From contig NW_024881327.1 of NCBI RefSeq assembly GCF_018691265.1, positions 25,103,936-25,167,935 on the forward strand: 64,000 bases of DNA, in the 5' to 3' direction. The first letter of the stretch is position 1; each line of letters starts with the position of its first letter. The position numbers were made by a program, and so were the translations under genes. Origin of the DNA: Tyto alba (lineage: Eukaryota > Chordata > Aves > Strigiformes > Tytonidae). The notes below the pieces were generated by a model. It was given only the letters and a program-made list of their open reading frames with translations. It was not told the origin of the DNA and ran no database searches. Positions 9,319-22,022 of this stretch are shown piece after piece.

Positions 9319-11642
9319 CTGAAAAACAAGAAAAGAAAAAAAAAAAAAAAAGGTATTTATATTATGAGCAAAACAAGCCAAGTCTAGCACATGCCCCTTC
9401 TCCACCTGAAAGCTGCACAGAAACAGGGCAACTTCCAACTCTGGACAAAAAAAAAAAATCAACTTAAGGCTTACGTTGCTGCAACATGGTGGGAACTCCC
9501 TCTTCTTTCTCCCTGCAAAGTGACCAGGGTCAGGAATTTACTGCATGATTTCTGACTTTGGATGATCAACCTGAGTTCTTGCCAGTGTTGCTGACTTTTG
9601 CAAACTTACTGTGAATTTTGAGACACACCTTATCTTTTTTTAATCTATGTCCTACGTTAATACTCTGTTTAGAAAAGCTAATTATGAAGCCTTACAGTTG
9701 CAAAGAAGTAAGATTATGAGTCAAGTGTACACTGAGAAACTAGAACTACCCCACAAGGCAACCTTTTTCTTCTCCAGCCCCCAAACCCTGCATCTCATGC
9801 ATCTGTAGTTCTTAAAGATTGTAATGTTTAGTCCTAAGTTTTAAAAGCTAAGGGTCTGGCATAACGCTGACTTAGAGGAGACAAATTCTCAAAGGAGGGG
9901 AAACCCAGCTTCTTTTGGGTGCTTGATCTCATAGGAACATGCCTGCTCATGCTCACGTGCACTGCCACATCGCTGCTTTTGCACAAAGTATTTTATGCAG
10001 GGGACATACAGTAGATGAATGGATAAAAGAGCTTTCCCACCATTTATTTTCCTTGTTGAAGTCATCTTCTCTCAAGGGTTACAAGAAAGTACTCTTGAAT
10101 TATATCAAGCACAAGATTAGTAAAATAAGTAGCATATAATATCTTCTGTCTGATAGGGTGAATTAGAGAAATTACATCCCTGGCTACTGCTGAGACACAT
10201 ACCATACGTCTTCAAAAGTGAACTTTTAGCAAAAGAGCTAGAAGAAATTCTTTAGAAGGAGCAAATGGAGTAAGGAATATTTATTGATAGATTTTCTTCC
10301 TGAAATATTTCAGGGAATCATTCTCAATTAGGAAGGAAGGGACTGCAGAGTTATTTTCCTGCTTTACTCTTTTTCAAGCATGGAAAATTCACCAGAGATC
10401 TCCCATTTCTGTCTTGCACTACTATGAACATCTACAGCTCAGTGATACTCAATTCAGTTGTGCAGCTTCTGTTCAGTGGAAGTGTCAGGTACATACATGG
10501 ACCCCCGATATGAGTTTGCTGCCAAGAACTGCAGAAGACTGGAGTAAATAGCATGCAAAATAAAGATGTTTATCTCCCTATAGCACAGAGTCAGTAGCAT
10601 GGTTTAGGTGAGCAGTTGTCAAGGGAAGATAGATGGACCTCTAAAAGGATCCAGGTGAGATCAGTCTCATTGCCATCACTGACCAGTGGACTAGATTCTT
10701 ATATAAAGTTTATCCACATTACCCCAAAACTTTACCAGATTTCTGTACTGAACTATTAAGACAAAATGTATATGCAGAGATTCCTCATAATCAGGTTATT
10801 AAATTTGAATAGTTTTTCTCAGTCTCCTCATCAAGTTATGCATTATTTATGCCCATTTGGATTTTGGCAGAAAGTCATGAAATTCATCTAATACATCATT
10901 TTGGCATTGTTGGCAGTTCTGAACGACAGAGTTTTATTCCTGACTATATTAGTGGCAGTGCACCCGTAGTCTAAAGGCAAGAGTTTCACCAAGTCCTCCC
11001 AGGCCTTCTTGTTAGCAGTGCAGCACTCTGACTTGAAATCTTATGTTTCAATTCTGTAAATGGGAGCTGGGGAGAGCAGACGGGTCTGTATTAGTGTCAA
11101 GACTGTAATTTTGCTCTATTCCTGCAGGTCCTCTGATGCTAGTAGAAAATTATTTCAGAAAGCTTCCTAATTTGATAATGTGTTTTCTAAGTTGAGGCTG
11201 CTTCTTTCTTCTTCCTAAAGTCATATTCCTAGACAAATAGTTCTCTGAGGTAGAAAGAAAACTGGAACCATCAGCACTACCCAAGCAACAACCCAAGAAA
11301 CTAAGGATTTGCGCATCTGTTCCATGGTTAAAACACGCTTGCACGTACATATTGCTTGCAATGTGTTTTGGAGGAAGGGATGGTGTGTTATTCTCTTGAT
11401 CTTCTGATCAAGCTCTTGATCTAGTGTGTGTGCAATGCACAGTGGGAGTTGTGTGGTGATGGAGTTACTGTGGAGAATGGTCTGCGCTTGAAAAAGAGTG
11501 GCCTTTTGAGTTGTCATCAAGAATGTTTGAGGGCAGTGCTGTAAAAATGTCTATTTGTGTATATAAAAGTTTAAAATGTAATTTTCCTGATATTTCCAGG
11601 AAATAGACTGTCCTCAATATTTATGGTCCGTACACAGGGTTA

Positions 11643-11662
11643 GTTTGTTTGTTTGTTTGTTT
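11643..11662. repeat. (GTTT)5 microsatellite
   Basis: Five exact GTTT units on the plus strand. Confidence 0.95.
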
Positions 11663-13599
11663 AAATTACTTCAAAGTTTTAGAAGCTTATTTGCTCGGAC
11701 TTGCATAAATTAGTTTGAAGACTGAAGAAGCTCTAGTAGCTCTCATATTCCTTCCAAGACAGAACGTCCTTCTCTGTATTATTGATTGGCCTTTTTGGAA
11801 CAAATTTAGCTTTAAAAAGCTCCACTAATACTTCTCCACTGGACAGTTTCTTTCAGTGCATTCTAATCTCCAGAGCTGATGCTGAATACCAAATGTCAAA
11901 ATCTCAAATAGCTTATTGTTACCACTGAGCATATTTACTCTTATTGCTTTCAAAGAGCAATGTTTAACCTGCTCCTTGTTCTTTTTAAAAATGTGTTTAT
12001 ACTGTAACTGCAGTGCAATTATCTTCTCTCGGAAAAATTCATACAGATACATGCTCTACCTGGTCAATCATAAAGACCCCAAAAATGCATCATCCCTGAA
12101 AGGGAAGAAAAAACCCACAACTTTTACTTGGAAGAACACATACAGATAATCTAACGCAGAGCTGGGGAGATACATCAATTTAAGCTGCAAGGCCATTGAG
12201 AAGAGGCCATATTCCCTGAAAAAGAGCACCTGCTTTAAATTTCTCAAAAGTTTCAGTTTGACATTTATTTCTGAACACAAAACTATAAATCCTCTGTACT
12301 TGAGAATTCCCTGTGCTGACAGCATGTGGATGATGGTTGCCTAAGGAGGTTTATTTGCAAGGCCGGTCATCAGAAGTTGCAGGCATGAGATTTTGTTCTT
12401 CTGCCATTGCACAGTCATGTGTTTAAATACCCTTTTGGAAATCTCCATAGATGCATATTGGTCTCAGCTAAATGACCCTGGTCTCTTTTGGTTTGTGCGA
12501 GAAGACTTGTAATTTAGCAGCCAGAAATCACCATCCTGCTCTGAAATCTAACTGTCAGCTAGAAGCAGAAGGGAAGAGATGGACGTTTCCCATCTGCCCC
12601 TTCCACCTCCAGCCTTAGCAACTCCAACGGGCTTTCCTGGTCCCTCAGTTTGCAGCCAGCAGACAGGCAATTCCACAGGGCTTACAAACCATTCTCAACA
12701 CCAAAACAGCTTGGCTACTGCATACGACAATTATATCACAAAACAGCAGCTGGAGGGACCACACACACATGGGAGCTTCAGAATGGGATCATCAAGCTGT
12801 GCTCCAGACCATTCATCCTTGAATTTTTTTCTGTAAGATTCAAGAGGTGCATGAGACTTTGTCTATTCACACCCAACTCGGTGGATATTGGTGTGGTGCC
12901 ATTCAGTGTGAGGTGAGGGGCAGGGCTGCACATCTAATAAAGGCAAAGAAATACCAGGAGTTTAGGGGAAAAAAAAAAAAAAATTTGCACTCATCTGATT
13001 TTTAGTATCTTCCTCAGTGACTGGACCATGACACAGGCCCACTTTTATCTCATGCAAAATAATTTGCTAAAATGTGATGCTATTTAACTGACATCTTTAC
13101 ACCAGCTTACCATTAGTAACTTCAGAAATAAAACTCCTAAGTTAAATTGCACTGCATTGGTTGGCACCTGCAGCAAATTAAAAAACTTAGACTTTCACAG
13201 CACTCTGTGTTTGCATAGGAAATGCCAGAGCACAAACTTTCCATATTAACCGGCAGAGAGCCCAGATGGGGCTGTACATCTCCTCTTTCACTCTAATTTG
13301 GCTCCTCTTTTGGTACATGCCTGCTTGCATGCATGTTGAATTCAGCCCCCTGAAACCACACCATTCTTACGGCTCTGTGCCTGGAGTGAATCCAAAACCG
13401 GATCCACTGAACTGCTTACTCTGTTCCGTTAAAAATCATTAAAACAGGGTGTACTATTTCAGCTAATTCAAGTAAGTCTTACAAGAAATGCTGATCATAT
13501 TTTGCCTCCAACTCAAATACCTATTTTCATATCTGTTCACAATGTCCAGATTTATAAATAAATTAAATTATGTTTTCTTGTTATAACACATAACTGTGA

Positions 13600-14075
13600 A
13601 ATAATGACCTAATCAGTAACACTTGTCCAAAGAAGAGCCATACTATTGAAACTCCACTAGGTCCTGTACTGTGTCTCACAGTGACTCAAAAATCAAATAC
13701 TCTGGGAATACATAAGAACAGGGCAAGCCCATACTAAGATTTTGCTTCTTCTGGAGTAAATAGCCAGTTGGGAAATTTTCTTTTACGAATTTGTTTCATT
13801 GCTCTTTGAACTTTCATAAAGATTTCAGGAATAACAGTGCTGTATGACAATGAGTTCTACAGTCCAACTATGCATAAAGAAATATTTGTTTTGGTTTGAA
13901 AGTGTTACTAGTTTCAACCGATGCTCATGTGTTCTTATGCTGTGAAAGACTGAATAATTGTCCTCTATTCATTTTCTCGAGTCCACTCATGATTTCATGC
14001 ATCCCTGTCATATTTTCTCTCTTATCATTTCTTTTCTAGGCTGAAAAGACAGTTTACCTAATTGTTCTTTGGGAG
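13600..14075 (-). mobile_element. Old CR1-like LINE fragment
   Basis: Plus-strand phrases such as CCCTGTCATATTTTCTCTC, CATTTCTTTTCTAGGCTGAA and ACTCATGATTTCATGCA match, with many differences, the antisense of CR1 3' regions found across amniotes. The same order of motifs is seen in the clearer copy at 21505-22022. The element's sense strand is therefore minus. It is strongly diverged, and the ends are approximate. Confidence 0.55.
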
Positions 14076-14953
14076 TGAGTTTTAATTGTAAGAAATACAA
14101 AGCTGGGCAATTATGCCTTGAAAATTCACCCCCAATTCTACTAAATGCAGAGTATGGAGTTGGAAGATAATAGCTTTGAGGTTTAGCAAATGACTTTATA
14201 TCCTTGTTGAGATCTGGGCAATATCAAAAAGAAACAACAATGGGAATGGCTGGTAGGAATACAGATGTGCAATGCACAGTAGGGGAAGCACCAGCTTGAT
14301 CATTAGCTAAGATATGTTAATGACTAAAAGAAATGAGATCCAAAACTGAATAGTCATTGGTATGACAGGAAGAAAATTACTTGGGACATTCATTATTACA
14401 AAGCCAGGGAAATGTGAATTTAAAAAGTGGTCCTTTAGAATTTGACCAAGAAGTCTGGATTTCCAAGACATGTTTTATCTTAAATAGTATCTGGGTGGTT
14501 TACACATTTACAGAGCAGAGGGTTTGTTTGTTTCAAACCACATGTCCACATGAAACAGAAAAGATGTAGCCCAGTAATTCCTAAACGCAATAAGCCATAT
14601 GCCATAGTCAACCTTTAATATTTCTTGCAGCTGACTGCCACAGCCTCGTGGATGCCAGATGACCCATGATACTTCCAGTGAAGGCAAAAGGCGGAGAACA
14701 AGCCTCCAGAGGCAACAGCAGTGCTACACCATGGTATTGTCACAACAGAAGGGGGGTAATGGCTTTGGCTTAGATGCATCAAGATACTAATGCTCAAAAC
14801 AAGTTTCCATTTTACTGGCTGCAGTTTTTGTGGGCCTGAAACAAGAACTGTCTTCTGTTCATTTGCTGACCATTTCTGGTAAATACCAGTAGGAGGAGGA
14901 GGAATCACAGCTGCAAAATGCAAGGAAGTGGATCTAACACGCTTTGATGCAAG

Positions 14954-14988
14954 AAAAAAAAAAAAAAAACAAAAAAACAAACACACAC
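14954..14988. repeat. A-rich and CA low-complexity tract
   Basis: A16, then C, A7, C, AAA and a short CA run. It could be an old poly(A) tail, but no retroposon body is recognised next to it. Confidence 0.85.
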
Positions 14989-17900
14989 TAACCTATGAAA
15001 GGAAAGGATGTAAAAACAAGCTCCAAGATGTTCTTTTAGGTTTGTTCTGCCACACTGCTAGATTAACATTTTAAACATTCCTTGTGTCTCATTCACAGTC
15101 CTGTATGAGAAGTAAAGCACCAGATCCAAAGAAACTAAATGAGTTCAGCATTAGAAGTACCAGTGCCTGGGTATCACCTCTTTGTGCAAATAGGGTTCAG
15201 GCTGGCTTTCTACACTGGATCTTAAAAACTAGGTAATGATAAATCTCAGCAGATCCAAAGGACAAGGAAAAGACTGCTTTTACAAGAGCAGATGGCTTGA
15301 GCCAACACAAAATAATTTCAGGACACACAAAGGCTATTGCAGGTTAACAAGAAGCCAGTTTTTTCTCAGCCTGACTTTTAGCACACACTAAAACCCATTG
15401 AACATCACCAAATCCTTTTACAGAAAGCCTAAGAAGATGAATTCTGCCAATCTGAAAATCAGTAAAAATAAATGAGAGCTTTTCCAGAAAGAACTAATTT
15501 ACCTTGCACACATAATCAGAGAGAATTCCTACAATAAGAAGCTGAACCAGTGCATACGCCGACCAGTTGCCCAGACTGCAACAGAGTTTTTTCACCACTA
15601 CAGAACATTTTTTGTGGGTTCATCAACACTCCAAAGTCAGCAGAAATGCAAGGCAAGAAGGAGAAAACACTCTGGTGCTCAGCAGAATGAGATCCATCAC
15701 TATTAAATGGCTTACATTTCTATTCTGATTTCAAAACCCTTTTCACCATGTTACGAGTTGGGCTTGTAAGCATGGTGACTCTTTCAAAATTGATTTAAAT
15801 TTTCCAGGAATGTTCACTGTACCACTTCCCCAAAAATACTGGAAAAGGTTAAAAGCTTTTGATCTCTGTTTGAAATACAGTGAGTTCAGAGCCAGCACAT
15901 GACACTGAATCCTGGCAACACTTTTTTACTGAAGAACATCTTGCCAGGCAAATGGAAACTGGAAATGCTGTGCTTCCACCCTGACACACAAGCCTGGGCA
16001 AAACCACAGAAACATTGGTGATGCAGCAATGACTTGGGACCAGGAGCTGGCCACAGAATTGGTTTTAAGGAGTGGAGAGCTATTCGGAAGAGATGACTGT
16101 CTCCTCTTGTGCCACCACATGTATAAATACAGACGTTCCCAGTGGGAGTGAGCTTGCAGAAAGGCACTTTAAAGTAATACAAGCTTCTCATAACTGGAGA
16201 CTGAGTATCAGTGTTTTCTGTGACTGCAAAATCACACAGCAAACACAGTCTCCTTTTGGAATATTACAGCAGAAAAAAAGGATGGGGTATAGAGTGCATA
16301 AAACATTCAGACAGGAATGATAGTCCAAATAACTGGTCAGATCTGGGACTCAACCCTAAGGTCAACCTAAAAATGTGCAATGGGATTTTGGCATGATCTT
16401 GTCCTAAAACTCAGGGATCAGTTGCAGAAATCATGGCTAGTGAAATGGGGACAGATATGTGCTGGGGCAGCATGTTTTGCAGATACAAGAGGTGGCCCCC
16501 GGGCTTGTTATAAGGATTCTTTCCATGGGGTTATGAAAAAAAATCCATGGACATTTAGACGAATATATAACTTCTGTGTAAACATGTAAATAGTTAAGTG
16601 TCATTTACAATCTATTATGCATTTCTTTTCTGACTGAATGAGTTGTTTTGGATATCACCATCAGCAGTAGAATGGGAAAAGCTGAATCTGGGATGTTGTT
16701 ACAGGCTGGGCTGCAGCTGTATTAAAATGATAAAAATGAACTACTGTCCTTCAATTTTAAATAAAAAGGTAGGCACATTTTTGACATCAAGCAGCTGAAA
16801 CAACACTCCCCCTTAAGATACATGCAAGTAGCCACACCAAAAAAGTTAATGTTTATGCAAAGTTCACACGAGCAAGAGCGTATCACTGGCTATATATTGC
16901 GTGACTTTCAACAGTGGCTATTTTTGCTTTAATTTTCTTGAGTTACCATTTGCTTAGTGAAGATGGTTGTTAGCAACTGCAGTAACTGTATTTTTTGTCA
17001 TGTCCTAATTTAGTGAAGGGAATAATTTCCAGTGGGAATTTTAAGGTGAGTCTGGAAATGGCAGAAGCCACTCCTACAAAATGAGAAGTTATTTAGAGAA
17101 AAGCTAACATACTAAAGCCGAGGCAAAAGATCCAACAGATGGGGAGGGCACAGCTCCCTGCAGAAGTCAGTGGGCTTTGTCCCCAAAGGACAATCAAGCA
17201 TTCTGCAAGACAGGTCCAACTACCCTGCATCTTTGCTCAGAGTCAGCAGTCATTTAAAATATAATGGTTTCTAGCCTGGAAAGTAGCATGCATTGAATCT
17301 ACCTGACCCAGGGAAATTTTAGCTGAAAAAACAGCACAGAGAAATTGGAGCTGTCCTAGGATGGTTCCTACTTCAAAGTTCATCCACAGTCAGCACAGAC
17401 AATGCTGTTCAGGTGCTCTGTCTGCTGACAGCACTGAGCGGAAAAAAGGAACAATTTAATCCTGAAGGCTGCATCTGTCTACTGTGCATGATCTCTCACT
17501 CACCAGAAAAGATGGACCATGGTTAGACTTCGTAGGTAAAAAAATAATCAATGGTATTTTACTAGTCAGCTACAGGGTAATGGCACTTGCACAGCATTAA
17601 CAATTTATCAGCATTTTGGCAGGACATGTCAGCATTCTGAGCAACAAACTGAAATGTCCTTTTGAACGACAGCTCTTTCAAGGTCTAGAAAGGCAAAGGG
17701 TTGGAAACGTTACAGATGTGCAAGAAGTAAAGCAAAAAATTAGTCCGAGTACTAATTGGACAGAGTTCTGGAAAAGAAGGGAAAGCAGGTCATGTAAAGC
17801 TCTTTAGAAGCAAATACCCAAATGTGTTGTTTCTGTAGTTACTTATGTGCTGGGTTTTTTCTGAGAGATAAACATATCCACCTTCCATGAGGATCATTGA

Positions 17901-18337
17901 AAGAACAAGAAGAAAAAGAAGGGGAAAAGAAATGCAATACATATAAAAGCATAATCAAATCGGCTCTGCACAGAAGTCTCACTCTGCATGCCATTCCCTG
18001 CCATCAACACCACCTTCATTTTTTCACTCAGTACGACATCTGTAGATCTCAGATTTGGACATGCCAAAACTGTGAGTTCAATTCAAATGAGCTCCACAAG
18101 ATGCAGACATTTCTGCAGATTTGCTCGCAGTATCACTGCCATACCTGTCAAGACCAAACCCTAGATCTTCTGCAGCTTATCCAAACTATTTACATGGCTT
18201 TTGGCCTGATAACTTACATGGCTGAGAAACTTCCCCAAGGCTATTGAAAAAGCAACCCACCTTTATCCACATTTAACAAATTCTGGGGACCATTTCCCAC
18301 CACATTTTAAATATCTTTCCTATTTAAAATTTCTTAC

Positions 18338-18473
18338 CTGAAGAGTTTTGACTTTTCCCAAAACGTTCTCCTGTGACATTGCTTGGATGGCCTGTTCACT
18401 CTCTGTTCTCCCATCAGGTATAAAAATACTGTCATGGGAAAAAGCTCGACTGCCCATAGAATAATGGGAGGAC
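18338..18473 (-). CDS. CRACD: CRACD exon 4 (MGSRAFSHDS block)
   Basis: The acceptor is TTTTTTCCAG|GTCC and the donor is CTTCAG|GTAAGA. The exon is 136 bases. Its first base completes an Arg codon from exon 3, and it ends in phase 0. It encodes SSHYS, then MGSRAFSHDSIFIPDGRTES and EQAIQAMSQENVLGKVKTLQ. This block is nearly identical to the beginning of human CRACD as usually annotated (MGTRAFSHDSIFIPDG), and it is the strongest single piece of evidence for the gene. The internal Met is residue 85 here, or 109 with the cassette. The frame stays open upstream through SSHYS into exon 3, so in this locus the Met can be either internal or a start for a shorter form. Confidence 0.97.
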
Positions 18474-21400
18474 CTGGAAAAAACAGTTAAAAAGTAAATA
18501 AGCACAGCAATTAATTTGCAAGTGATCCTTTTATATAATAGCTGCCCTGCTGTATGGATTTTCCCTCCCCCTCTTGCCTTGTACATAAAAGATTTAAACA
18601 TTCTCAGAGGAGAGCTGTCCAAATGCTCTGTTATCAAAAGTTTAATGGAGGTACACAGTTTTCCTCCTTGGAAGGATACAGAGTGGAGTATTTTTAATAG
18701 GCGTGTTGAGAAGTTCAATCGATTTTCCATAGAAGTCTCAAATCTAGATGTTACTTTTAGGATACAGAGTAGATTACAATGGCACATATTTACCACACCG
18801 CATATTTAAAAAAGCCTCCATTCATGCTTAGTCCCAAGGATGCCAAGGAGGAGAACGTGTCACAAATGACCTAGTTATATGGCCCTGCTCTAAAACCAAG
18901 GGCAAAGGGATTAAACAAAAAGTAGCTTAATTTACTAGAAATCTTAAACGTCTCATCAAGAAAACTAAGAATTAAAAAAAAAAAAAAAGGTCTGTGGAAT
19001 GTTACTTTGGGGTTTTGGAGGCATTTGGGAGGAAAATGTTTGAGTCTGAAAGTCATGTTTTGTTTCACTTAGAGTATTTCATGGTGAGTAGAAAGCCAGT
19101 AAAGTAAAAACATGATAAAAACCACAGTAGAAGAAAACTGAACAACTGAGAGGTCTTCAGTCTCTCCTTTTAATACCTTATTGGCAACTCTATGAAACTT
19201 ATTTATAGCTTCACTAAACAATCTGGAGAAAGAAAATAGATACTTTCTGTATCAATCTAACCAACACAACCTTCTAGATGTGATAAAAACATTATAAACA
19301 AATACTTCAGCAAAACAAAGGAAGATGATGCTTCCAGAGAGAGGGGGTAAGTAAAACAGCAAGGAAAATTAGAGCTTCACAAATTTAAGAAAATCAGTAT
19401 ATTACCTTTTTCTCCCTTTTAAAATGTGCTAATTGTTTATAAGGTGTTCAAGATATTTCTGTTCATACTTGGGGAAAAAAAATAAGTATGTTCGGAATGT
19501 ATTTATTACCTTTTCATCTCCTTTTTTCCTGAGGTACGAACATAATCTTTTAAAGTAAAAGCATTTAGCTTTTCTTACCAAGGAAGGATGTTATGGCACG
19601 TTACATTAACCTTTATAACTGATTAAATGATAGGCTACTCTTGACTTTTATAACAAAATATCTCACAGGTGACCTGAAAATAATAGGAGAAAAAACCTCC
19701 CACAACCTCTCATTCTCTCTAGTTTATATATAAAATACATTTGCACTCATAAAATAATCAATCCAAGCTTTTGGGGAGAACACATACAGCTCTCTATATC
19801 CTTTCATCCTCCATGCAATCACAGACCAACTGAAAAAACTACTTTTTATCCAGAATTAATATTTGAACAACATGCTTCATTTGAAACAAAGCAGCATACA
19901 ATCAAGCAAAGAGCTGGTCAATATTTCACAGCATTTTTAGCCATCAAAAAGACATTTAACTGATGCTATATTCTATTTTAGATTTTTTTTAAAAAAAAAA
20001 ACAAAACCCACAGCTTGATTGCTTTTGGCTGCTACAGGTTATACACCTTTTAGAAACCTTTTATTAGAGAAACCATAAAATTATATTTTTAAACCCTCTT
20101 CTAAAAAGGCTTCTATACTGAATTGTCATGACTCAGCCTGTACAAAGAGCTGTGGTAAAATTGCGTGGCATTGGAATATATCTCCCTTCCTTGGCTGTCC
20201 AGAAATCAGCCCACGAACCACAGTCTGAGAAATGCCCCTCAAACAGAGACAATTTCCTACCAGGCCTGGCTTGCAAAATGATGGTTTGACATGAAGCTGA
20301 ATAGAAGTTGGCTTTTTTCGTATAACCATGTAGGTCTGTTTGAACCGAAAGCTCCAGCACTCCATTCAACAAGGGGGAGAAAAAGTCTGCGTTCACAACC
20401 AAACCTGAGAAGAACATGCATACTTTGACAAACCAGGCCATGCCAACCCCTCCGGCATTTGCACGGTTCAATATGTGAAGCTGCTGCAGGTGCAGAAGGC
20501 AAGGCCAGTGTGAATTTATTGTTTACTATTTACCTTTGAGCTGAGAGATCTGCTGAGGATGCATAATCCAGGTCATATTGTGCTCCAGAGAGGATCCTCT
20601 CTCAAAGATTTTTCCAGCAATACTGTGGCTCAGCTGCTTATGGCTTTGTCTCACAGCTATTCATCGTGCATATGACACCATTCTCCCCTTTTACTGTCCA
20701 GTGGATTGGCGTTCTCATACTTAAAATTAGACAGCTCATGTTTATCCCTATTGTTTGTTACAGCTAATTAGTAGTCAAGGGTTGCAATTCAGGCACCAAA
20801 GAGCTCAGCGACTTGTTTGCAAGTTGTTCCTGACCTTACTAATGAATTTGTTAATATTTAAGTTGGGAGCAGCCAGCCTGCAGCTTTTGAACTGAACAGG
20901 GTTTGCTAGCAGTGCAAACCCCAAAACTTCAGGTGACCAGCAGCAGGGATACTCTGGCAGTAGGAATTGCCCAACAATCTGAGTCCCTGAAATGGAAGAA
21001 AAGAGCAACTGCTGAGGTCAGTGTTGGTGGGCTGCCTAGGTCATGGCTGCAGATGAAGATCTTGCCCATCCTGCTCTGAAGCCAAGGGTACCCTTAGTGG
21101 TCTAGTCTCACCTCCTGCCTGTGAGCTAATACAACGAATCTTCTGACTGAGATGTGCAGTATACCACCTTTTGGCTACACGCATTTTGGGGTTTATGGCT
21201 GGTGCAATCAGACTTGTTAAAATGTGATTTAGAACTTCCTCTTGGACACCGGGTCATGTGAAACAGCTTATGAGCTTCACGTGACCTGCAATCATAAGTA
21301 CATCACCGCTGAAAGCCCAAACCTGTCTTTGACAATTGCCCACAATGGTACTGATGGCAGGTTAGGACCATGCTAGGCACATACAGCATCTCTCTCTGAC

Positions 21401-21504
21401 ATTCTCCCATACGTCATCTGCTTTCAGTTTAGCTATTTCCTCACCACATGGCATCACACATTTTTGTTTCATAGAGCTGAGGCCAAACATATCTGAAACA
21501 GAAT

Positions 21505-22022
21505 ACCAGGTTGGGAGGGACCTCAAGAATCATCTGGTCCAACCTTTCCTGGCAAAAGCACAGTCTAGACAAGATGGCCCAGCACCCTGTCCAGCTGAAT
21601 CTTAGAAGTGTCCAATGCTGGGGAATCCACCACTTCCCTGGGGAGATTATTCCAGTGGCTGATTGTTCTCATTGTGAAAAACCTTCCTCTTGTGTTCAAT
21701 CACAATCTCCCCAGGAGTAACTTGTACCCATTACCCCTTGTCTTTTCCATGTGACTCCTTGTAGAAAGGGAGTTTCCATCTTCTTTGTAGCCACTCTTTT
21801 AATACTGGAACGTGGTGATAAGGTCTCCCCTAAGCCTTCTCTTCTCAAGGCTGAACAAACCCAATTCTCTCAGCCTTTTCTCAAATGGCAGGCTTCCAGT
21901 CCTTTGAGCATCTTTGTGGCCCTCCTCTGGACCCACTCTAGCCTGTCCACATCTATTTTGCAAAGCAGAGACCAAAACTGAACACAGTATTCCAGGTGTG
22001 GCCTGACAAACACCAAGCAGAA
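21505..22022 (-). mobile_element. CR1 LINE 3' fragment
   Basis: Read on the minus strand, it ends with GGTTGGACCAGATGATTCTT then GAGGTCCCTCCCAACC, the characteristic CR1 3' end. The 5' part translates (through frame breaks) to the familiar [15 protein letters not shown] peptide. It is about 520 bases, 5'-truncated as is usual for CR1, and lies in the sense orientation relative to CRACD. An A tract at 22025-22037 abuts its truncated 5' end on the plus strand. CR1 is the dominant LINE of birds, so this supports an avian source. Confidence 0.92.

Larger units (their letters stand above)
9319..18337 (-). other. CRACD intron 4
   Basis: This intron of 9019 bases holds the T-rich acceptor tract next to exon 5 (A run at 9336-9351 on the plus strand), a (GTTT)5 microsatellite at 11643-11662, an A run near 12969-12982, an old CR1-like fragment at 13600-14075 and an A-rich tract at 14954-14988. 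No other gene was seen. Confidence 0.85.
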